This document shows, in pieces, positions 58,574 to 64,000 of a stretch of DNA of 64,000 bases. The translations under genes were made by a program, and so were the position numbers. Where the stretch lies: contig JADKKQ010000014.1 in assembly GCA_016720425.1 (NCBI GenBank), positions 1 to 64,000 of the forward strand, read 5' to 3'. This DNA comes from Betaproteobacteria bacterium. GTDB taxonomy: Bacteria > Pseudomonadota > Gammaproteobacteria > Burkholderiales > Casimicrobiaceae. Numbering within the stretch: position 1 is the first letter of the stretch; the number at the start of each line of letters is the position of its first letter. The notes under the pieces are model-generated. The model was given only the letters and a program-made list of their open reading frames with translations. It had not been told where the DNA came from and did no database searches.

Positions 58574-59409
58574 TGCAGCAGGACCATCGCCGCCAGGGCC
58601 GCCGGAGGCATTGCCGCCAGCAGCGCATCGATGCGGTCGAGGACGCCACCGTGTCCGGGCAGCGTGCGGCCGCTGTCCTTCACGCCGGCGTGGCGCTTCA
58701 GCAGCGACTCGAAGAGATCGCCGCCGACCGACAGCAGGGCCAGCGCGATCGCGATCGCGATCCAGCCTGCGGCGAACGCCGGCGTCAGCGCCGCCACGTA
58801 GCCATGGTCGCGCGCGAGGGGCAGCAGCGCGGCCGCGTAGACGGCGACGGCGATCACGCCGCCGTAGACGCCCTCCCAGCTCTTGCCGGGACTGATCATC
58901 GGCGCCAGCTTGCGCCGGCCGAAGGCGCGGCCCGCGAAATAGGCCGCGGTGTCGGCCAGCCACACGATCGCCATCGCGGCCAGCACCACCCACGGCGAGC
59001 GCGCCTGCAGCTGCACCAGCGCCACCCAGGCCGGCAGCAGCACCAGCCAGCCGACCAGCGCCGCGGCGGGACCCGGCGGCAGCTGCCAGCGACCGCGCAG
59101 CCAGAACGGCATCAGCGCGACCCAGAACAGCGTGGCCGCGGCGAGCAGCGGGGCCGCGATCGCCGCCGGCCAGCCGGCGGCGAATCCGGCCATCGGGGCG
59201 AACAGCAGGGCCAGCGCGAGACCCGCGGTCGCGGCCGCGTAGGCGATGCGACCCAGCGAAGTCCAGCGCGCGAGCGCCGCCCACTCCCACGCGGCGGCGC
59301 CGACGAAGCCGAGCGCCACCAGCGCCCATCCCCGCGGCGGCAGGCCGAACAGCGCGGCGATGACCAGCGGTACGAGTGCGAGCGCGGTGAGAATGCGGGT
59401 CAGCAGCAT
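58570..59409 (-). CDS. cdsA: Phosphatidate cytidylyltransferase
   Basis: CdsA makes CDP-diacylglycerol from phosphatidate and CTP at the inner membrane. The 279-residue protein has about eight hydrophobic segments and the CDP-transferase signature region LLKRHAGVKDSGRTLPGHGG followed by VLDRIDALL. SPGKSWEGVYGG and DTAAYFAGRAFGRRKLAP are also conserved. ATG 59409 is 55 nt after uppS. Confidence 0.94.
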   Translation of the reverse strand: MLLTRILTALALVPLVIAALFGLPPRGWALVALGFVGAAAWEWAALARWTSLGRIAYAAATAGLALALLFAPMAGFAAGWPAAIAAPLLAAATLFWVALMPFWLRGRWQLPPGPAAALVGWLVLLPAWVALVQLQARSPWVVLAAMAIVWLADTAAYFAGRAFGRRKLAPMISPGKSWEGVYGGVIAVAVYAAALLPLARDHGYVAALTPAFAAGWIAIAIALALLSVGGDLFESLLKRHAGVKDSGRTLPGHGGVLDRIDALLAAMPPAALAAMVLLQ

Positions 59410-59464
59410 CGGCGTGGGTGCGGGCGGTCGGCGCTCGACCGGGGGCGCGATGGCCGCCGGTCCG

Positions 59465-60230
59465 CTAGGCGCTGCGCGCGGCCTCGACCTGCTCGCTGGT
59501 GCGGCCGAAGCGGCGCTCGCGCTGCCGGTACCAGCGGAACGCCGCGTCGAGCGCGCCGGCGTCGAAGTCGGGCCACAGCAGGTCGGTGAAGTACAGCTCG
59601 CTGTAGGCCAGCTGCCAGAGGAGGAAATTGGACACGCGCTGCTCGCCGCCGGTGCGGATGAACAGGTCCGGCTCGGGCGCGTACGCCATGGCGAGGAAAG
59701 GCTCCAATGCCTCCGGCGGGAGGTCGACACCGGCAGCGAGCGCCTCCGGATGCCGCGCGAAGTACTGCCGCGCCGCCTGGGCGATGTCCCAGCGCCCGCC
59801 GTAATTGGCGGCGATGGAGAGCGTCAGCCCCGGGTTGCCCGCCGTCAGCGCCTCGCCGGCGGCGATCAGCTCGCGGATGCGCGGATCGAAGCGCGAGGTG
59901 TCGCCGATCACCCGGAAGCGGATGCCGTTCCGGTGCAGCTTGCTCACCTCCTGGTCGAGCGCGCGCACGAAGAGGTCCATCAGGATCGAGACCTCGTCCT
60001 CGGGACGCCGCCAGTTCTCGGTCGAGAAGGCGAACAGCGTCAGGTAGCCGACGCCGCGCTCGATGCAGGCGCGGACCGTGGCGCGCACCGCCTCGACGCC
60101 CTTGCGATGCCCGGCGACCCGCGGGCAGCAGCCGCTGCTTCGCCCAGCGGCCGTTGCCGTCCATGATGATGGCGACGTGGCGCGGGACGTCTCCCACCGC
60201 GGGGACGCTGCGGGTGGAACTCGTGTGCAC
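59465..60230 (-). CDS. uppS: Undecaprenyl diphosphate synthase, with a one-base frameshift
   Basis: UppS makes the C55 lipid carrier precursor for cell-wall and LPS synthesis. From GTG 60230 the frame reads PRHVAIIMDGNGRWAKQRLL, including the catalytic Asp. It then shifts, and the next frame continues VAGHRKGVEAVRATVRAC, FAFSTENWRRPEDEV, DLFIRTGGEQRVSNFLLWQ to the stop at 59465. The span of 766 nt is one base too long. Deleting one base of GGG at 60123-60125 restores LLPRVAGHRKG, which fits the family exactly. As the gene is essential, a sequencing error is much more likely than a true mutation. Confidence 0.9.
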
Positions 60231-60291
60231 GGGAGGGCGCGCGATCTGCAGGAGCGGGAAGTGAAGGCCGGAGAGCGGTCGGAGCGTGCGC

Positions 60292-60849
60292 TCAGATCGC
60301 CATCAGGTCCGCCTCTTTGGCGGCGAGGACCTTGTCGACCTCGCCGATGAAGCGGTCGGTGAGCTTCTGCACGTCGGCCTGCGCGTGCCGCTCGTCGTCC
60401 TCGGCGACCGCGTGGTCCTTGAGCAGCTTCTTGAGGTGCTCGTTGGCGTCGCGGCGGATGTTGCGCACGGCGATGCGCGCATTCTCGGCTTCGTGGCGCA
60501 CGACCTTGATCAGGTCGCGGCGGCGCTCCTCGGTGAGCGCCGGCATCGGCACCCGGATGATGTCGCCGGAGGTCGCCGGGTTGAGGCCGAGGTCGGAGTC
60601 GCGGATCGCCTTCTCGATCACCGGCACCATCTTCTTCTCCCAGGGCTGGACGGCGATGGTCCGCGCGTCGGCCAGCGTGATGTTGGCGCACTGGGTGATC
60701 GGCAGCGGCGCGCCGTAGTAGTCGACCTGCAGGTGGTCGAGCAGGCCGGTGTGCGCGCGGCCGGTCCGCACCTTCTGCAGATCGTGCTTCAGCGTCTCCA
60801 CCGTCTTCGCCATCTTCTGCTCGGCGGTCTTCTTGATGTCTGCGATCAT
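60292..60849 (-). CDS. frr: Ribosome recycling factor
   Basis: RRF splits post-termination ribosomes together with EF-G. The 185-residue length is standard. It starts IADIKKTAEQKMAKTVETL, with KVRTGRAHTGLLDHLQVDYYG and LTEERRRDLIKVVRHEAENA, the conserved helical regions, and ends in DKVLAAKEADLMAI. ATG 60849 lies 34 nt after pyrH, as in most proteobacteria. Confidence 0.97.
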   Translation of the reverse strand: MIADIKKTAEQKMAKTVETLKHDLQKVRTGRAHTGLLDHLQVDYYGAPLPITQCANITLADARTIAVQPWEKKMVPVIEKAIRDSDLGLNPATSGDIIRVPMPALTEERRRDLIKVVRHEAENARIAVRNIRRDANEHLKKLLKDHAVAEDDERHAQADVQKLTDRFIGEVDKVLAAKEADLMAI

Positions 60850-60883
60850 TGCCCGTCTCCCGTGGACTCGTTGCGGCAGCAGT

Positions 60884-61649
60884 TCAGCAGTGGACCAGGG
60901 TCCCTTCGTCCTCGCCCAGCACGGCGCGCTTCAATGCTCCGGGAACGAAAATGGAAAAAACCTTCAGCAGCATGTTCTGGTCGCGGCAGAGCGCGAGCGC
61001 GGTCGCGTCCATCACCTTGAGGTTGCGGTGGATCGCCTCGTCGAAGGTGAGGCTCGCGTACCGGGTCGCGGTCGGGTCCTGCTTGGGATCGGCGGTGTAG
61101 ACGCCGTCGACCTTGGTCGCCTTCAGCACGATGTCGACGCCCATCTCGCGGCCCCGCAGCGCCGCCGCGGTGTCGGTGGTGAAGAAGGGGTTGCCGGTCC
61201 CGGCGCCGAAGATGACGACCTTGCGCTCCTCGAGGTGGCGCAGCGCGCGGCCCCGGATGTAGGGCTCGGCGACCTGGTCGATGCGCAGCGCCGACTGCAC
61301 GCGCGACTCGACGCCGGCGCGGCGCAGCGCGTCCTGCAGCGCCAGCGCGTTCATCAGCGTGGCGAGCATGCCCATGTAGTCGGCGGTGGCGCGGTCCATC
61401 CCGGCCGCGCCGGGGGCGACGCCGCGGAAAGATGTTGCCGCCGCCGATGACGATCGCGACCTCGACGCCCATCCGGGCGACCTCGGCGATCTCGGCGACG
61501 ATCCGGTCGATCACCGCGCGGTTGATGCCGTAGGGGTCATCGCCCATCAGCGCCTCGCCGGACAGCTTCAGCAGGATGCGCTTGTACGCCGGCGTCGCGC
61601 CCGAGACACCGGCTGCACCGCCGGCGGTGACTGCAGAATCCGGGCTCAT
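60884..61649 (-). CDS. pyrH: Uridylate kinase, with a one-base frameshift
   Basis: PyrH phosphorylates UMP to UDP and is essential. From ATG 61649 the protein reads YKRILLKLSGEALMGDDPYG and IVIGGGNIF. It then leaves frame, and the remaining part, MDRATADYMGMLATLMNALA through FGAGTGNPFFTTDTAAALRG, KATKVDGVYTADPK and KVFSIFVPGALKRAV, continues in another frame to 60884. The 766-nt span is one base too long. Removing one base of the AAA run at 61428-61430 gives NIFRGVAPGAAGMDRA, the normal sequence. The lesion resembles that in uppS and is most likely an assembly error. Confidence 0.92.
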
Positions 61650-61696
61650 CGTACGTTGACTCCGATCGGGAAGGGGCGCGTGCAACGGCGGATCGG

Positions 61697-62593
61697 TCAG
61701 GCCTTGGCCATCGCGGCGACCTCGGCCGCGAAGTCGTCCTTCCGCTTCTCGATGCCCTCGCCGACGACGTAGAGCGTGAACGCCCGGACCGTGGCGCCCT
61801 TTGCCTTGAGGTGCTTCTCGACCGTCTCGTCGGGGTTCTTGACGAACGGCTGGCCCAGCAGCGTGACTTCCGCCAGGTACTTGTTGACCCGCCCCTCGAC
61901 CATCTTGGCGACGATGTCGGCGGGCTTGCCGCTCTCGGCCGCCTGCGCGGTGTAGATCTCGCGCTCCTTGGCGATGAGCTCGGCCGGGACCTGGTCGCGC
62001 GACACGCAGACCGGGCGCACCGCGCCGGGGGCCGCCGAGGCGGCCACGTGCATCGCGATGTCGCGGCCGGTGGCTTCGTCGCCGCCCTCGACCTCGACGG
62101 TGACGCCGATGCGTCCGCCGCCGTGCAGGTACTGCATCAACCGGGCCGGCGTGGCGAAGCGCGCGAAGCGCCGGATCGCGACGTTCTCGCCGATCTTCTG
62201 CACCAGTGCCTGCCGCAGCGACTCGACGGTACCGCCGTCGATCGCCAGCGCCGCGACCGCGGCGACGTCGGCGGGGTTCCTCTCGCCGATGGCCTGCGCG
62301 AGCTTCCGGGCGAAGGCGAGAAAATCCTCGTTGCGGGACACGAAGTCGGTCTCGCAGTTGACCTCGACCATCGCCGCCGTGCGCCCGTCCGCGGCCAGCC
62401 ACGCCCCGACGACGCCCTCGGCCGCGACCCGGCCCGCTGCCTTCGACGCCTTGGCGCCGCTCTTGATGCGCAGCAGTGACTCGGCCTTGGCCAGGTCGCC
62501 GTCGGTCTCGGTCAGCGCCTTCTTGCATTCCATCATGCCCAGCCCGGTGCGCTGGCGCAGTTCCATCACCATGCTCGCGGAAATGTCCGCCAT
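61697..62593 (-). CDS. tsf: Elongation factor Ts
   Basis: EF-Ts is the nucleotide-exchange factor for EF-Tu. The 298-residue protein starts with the UBA-like N-terminal domain (ASMVMELRQRTGLGMMECKK), followed by the core with MVEVNCETDFVSRNEDF and LHGGGRIGVTVEVEGG. The C-terminal module has GQPFVKNPDETVEKHL. It follows rpsB after 135 nt, the standard rpsB-tsf pair. Confidence 0.97.
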   Translation of the reverse strand: MADISASMVMELRQRTGLGMMECKKALTETDGDLAKAESLLRIKSGAKASKAAGRVAAEGVVGAWLAADGRTAAMVEVNCETDFVSRNEDFLAFARKLAQAIGERNPADVAAVAALAIDGGTVESLRQALVQKIGENVAIRRFARFATPARLMQYLHGGGRIGVTVEVEGGDEATGRDIAMHVAASAAPGAVRPVCVSRDQVPAELIAKEREIYTAQAAESGKPADIVAKMVEGRVNKYLAEVTLLGQPFVKNPDETVEKHLKAKGATVRAFTLYVVGEGIEKRKDDFAAEVAAMAKA

Positions 62594-62728
62594 CTCGATG
62601 CTCCGTGGTTCGTGTTGGTCCGTTGATGCACTGTCGCGATCACCCGGCGGGCGTCGCCGCGAGGCCGCCGTCGCCTCCCCCGACACGGGGAGGGTGGAAC
62701 GACGCACGGGGCGCGGAGCCCCGGCGCG

Positions 62729-63472
62729 TCAGGCGACGTTGTCGTCGGCGACTTCGACGAACTCCTCGCCGGCCTGGACGATCTCCTGGATCACCAGGCT
62801 GCGGCCTTCGAGCACCGAGTCCGCGACCCCGCGCGCGTACAGACGGATCGCCCGGCTCGAGTCGTCGTTGCCGGGGATCACGTGCGCGATCCCGATCGGC
62901 GAGTGGTTGGTGTCGACGACGCCGATGATCGGGATGCCGAGCTTGTTGGCCTCGGTGACGGCGATCTTGTGGTAGCCGACGTCGATGACGAACAGCGCGT
63001 CCGGCAGCCCGCCCATGTCCTTGATTCCGCCCATGCTCTTGTCGAGCTTCTCGAGTTCGCGCTGCAGCGTCAGCGCCTCGCGCTTGTTCATCTTCTCGAA
63101 GGTGCCCTCCTCCTTCATCTGCTCGAGGTCCTTGAGGCGCTTGATCGACAGCTTGACGGTCTTGAAGTTGGTCAGCATGCCGCCGAGCCAGCGGGCGTCG
63201 ACGTAGGGCATGCTGCAGCGGGCGGCTTCCTCGGCGACGATCTCGCGCGCCTGGCGCTTGGTGCCGACGAACAGGATCGTGCCCTTGTTCGAGGCCAGTT
63301 GGCGGACGAACTTCATCGCCTCCTGGTACATCTGCATCGTCTTCTCGAGGTTGACGATGTGGATCTTGTTGCGCTGGCCGAAGATGTACTCGGCCATCTT
63401 CGGATTCCAGTAACGGGTCTGGTGGCCGAAGTGAACACCGGCCTCCAGCATCTGGCGCATCGTGACGGACAT
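62729..63472 (-). CDS. rpsB: Small ribosomal subunit protein uS2
   Basis: Ribosomal protein S2 of the 30S subunit, 247 residues. It starts TMRQMLEAGVHFGHQTRYWN, with YIFGQRNKIHIVNLEKT, LFVGTKRQAREIVAEEA, DARWLGGMLTNFKTV and VDTNHSPIGIAHVIPGNDDS. The coiled-coil insertion (EQMKEEGTFEKMNKREALTL) is normal. It opens the minus-strand translation/envelope gene cluster; the roughly 190-nt upstream leader is long enough for the S2 autoregulation known for rpsB in gammaproteobacteria. Confidence 0.97.
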   Translation of the reverse strand: MSVTMRQMLEAGVHFGHQTRYWNPKMAEYIFGQRNKIHIVNLEKTMQMYQEAMKFVRQLASNKGTILFVGTKRQAREIVAEEAARCSMPYVDARWLGGMLTNFKTVKLSIKRLKDLEQMKEEGTFEKMNKREALTLQRELEKLDKSMGGIKDMGGLPDALFVIDVGYHKIAVTEANKLGIPIIGVVDTNHSPIGIAHVIPGNDDSSRAIRLYARGVADSVLEGRSLVIQEIVQAGEEFVEVADDNVA

Positions 63473-63660
63473 GCTGACACTCCTTGCAGGGTTGGACCAC
63501 GACCCGCGCTTGCTGGCCCGGCCCCCAGGCGCGATTTGCGCGCCGACGGAGGATCGGGCACCCTGACGTGTGCGGGTCTGCGAATTGCCCGTTCTCGCGG
63601 CTTCGCGCCGCCGCCCTTGAACCGGGCGACCGGCAGCGCAACATGAGCCTCGAGGCCGAG

Positions 63661-63700
63661 CTAACTTGGAATTTTAACACGGTTTTCACCCAAAAGCCCT
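63661..63700 (-). promoter_or_regulatory. Candidate rpsB promoter region
   Basis: A short AT-rich island lies 190-230 bp upstream of rpsB. On the minus strand TAAAAT (63676-63671) is a good -10 match; no clear -35 is found. The rest of 63473-63765 is GC-rich, holds no convincing ORF, and would be the rpsB leader plus the promoter of the divergent ygfZ-like gene. Confidence 0.35.
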
Positions 63701-63765
63701 GTGCCCCTCCGGCGCGACACGCGACCGCCGCCGCGCCGGAGCGCACCCACGACCGACCGTCCTCC

Positions 63766-64000
63766 ATGCCCAACGACCTCGATCCCGTCGACGCCGACTC
63801 GTCGCCCGCGCTGCCCGAGGCGATCCCTGACCACGACGGCCTGCTCGCGGCACGCCAGTCCGCGGTCCACGCCGTGCTGCGCCACTGCGCGACCCTCGCC
63901 ATCGACGGTCCCGACGCGCCCGCGTTCCTGCAGGGCCAGCTGTCCAACGACGTCAAGGCGCTGACCCCGGAAAAGTGCCAATACACGAGCTACAACACGC
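63766..64000 (+). CDS. ygfZ: Folate-binding protein YgfZ/CAF17-like, cut by the right edge
   Basis: Only the first 78 residues are present. LAIDGPDAPAFLQGQLSNDV near residues 47-66 is the characteristic YgfZ/GcvT-like folate-binding segment, with ALTPEKCQYTSYNT after it. YgfZ helps assemble or repair iron-sulfur clusters with tetrahydrofolate. The first 20 residues (Asp/Pro-rich) are a variable extension; ATG 63766 is the first ATG in this frame. It is divergent from rpsB across 293 bp. Confidence 0.82.
   Translation, partial: MPNDLDPVDADSSPALPEAIPDHDGLLAARQSAVHAVLRHCATLAIDGPDAPAFLQGQLSNDVKALTPEKCQYTSYNT

Overview
The window is about 70% GC and looks like a chromosomal segment of a betaproteobacterium (Burkholderiales/Rhodocyclales type). 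The support is the gene order rpsB-tsf-pyrH-frr-uppS-cdsA-dxr-rseP-bamA-skp-lpxD-fabZ-lpxA-lpxB-rnhB, a phasin, Bug/TctC-type binding proteins, and a lexA-imuA-imuB/dnaE2 mutagenesis set. It starts and ends inside genes. I see no plasmid, phage or CRISPR signature.

Layout. 0-3 kb: a cut membrane-protein gene, a frameshifted aromatic aminotransferase, tRNA-Gly(GCC), tRNA-Cys(GCA) and a secreted protein. 3-14.4 kb: a catabolic island. A ROK repressor gene is divergent from a run encoding an enolase-superfamily enzyme, a NitT/TauT-type ABC importer with two different permeases, a Gfo/Idh/MocA oxidoreductase and a divergent creatininase-family hydrolase. Facing this run are a second Gfo/Idh enzyme, a NagB-type deaminase and a NagA-type deacetylase. 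The set looks built for uptake and breakdown of an amino-sugar-like compound. 14.8-17.8 kb: a MarR regulator, a Tat-exported fumarate-reductase-like flavoprotein and a tetraheme cytochrome, probably a periplasmic respiratory reductase. 17.9-18.2 kb: tRNA-Leu(UAA) interrupted by a 227-nt group I intron. 18.3-23.2 kb: a calcium-type P-type ATPase, a phasin with a strong terminator, and a DUF1853 protein.

23.2-36.2 kb: an SOS mutagenesis module split in two. Glyoxalase-lexA-imuA-imuB is separated by about 6 kb from dnaE2, which is divergent from a cytidine deaminase gene. Both promoter regions carry the same palindrome, ACCGTA-N6-TRCGGT, which is not the usual CTGT-N8-ACAG LexA box. The dnaE2 frame contains an in-frame block of inverted repeats. 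Between the halves are a DUF4010/MgtC-like membrane protein, an M14 carboxypeptidase and a TPR/O-GlcNAc-transferase-like protein. 36.3-43.3 kb: a fused glycosyltransferase/DUF2064 protein, a frameshifted outer-membrane protein, XdhC, indolepyruvate oxidoreductase IorA/IorB and an inositol-monophosphatase-family protein. 43.3-49.1 kb: an Ldh2-type dehydrogenase, a threonine-dehydratase-like enzyme, a TctC binding protein and a split UxaA-family pair resembling sulfolactate sulfo-lyase SuyB/SuyA, opposite a GntR regulator with a palindromic operator. 49.0-63.5 kb: the essential translation/envelope cluster listed above, all on the minus strand. 63.8 kb to the end: a cut ygfZ-like gene.

Sequence-quality caution. 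The essential genes uppS and pyrH each carry exactly one extra base in a short homopolymer. The outer-membrane protein gene (one extra base in G5), the GntR gene (probably one missing C) and the aminotransferase (several indels) show the same kind of lesion. The simplest reading is homopolymer indel error in the assembly, so these genes may be intact in the organism.
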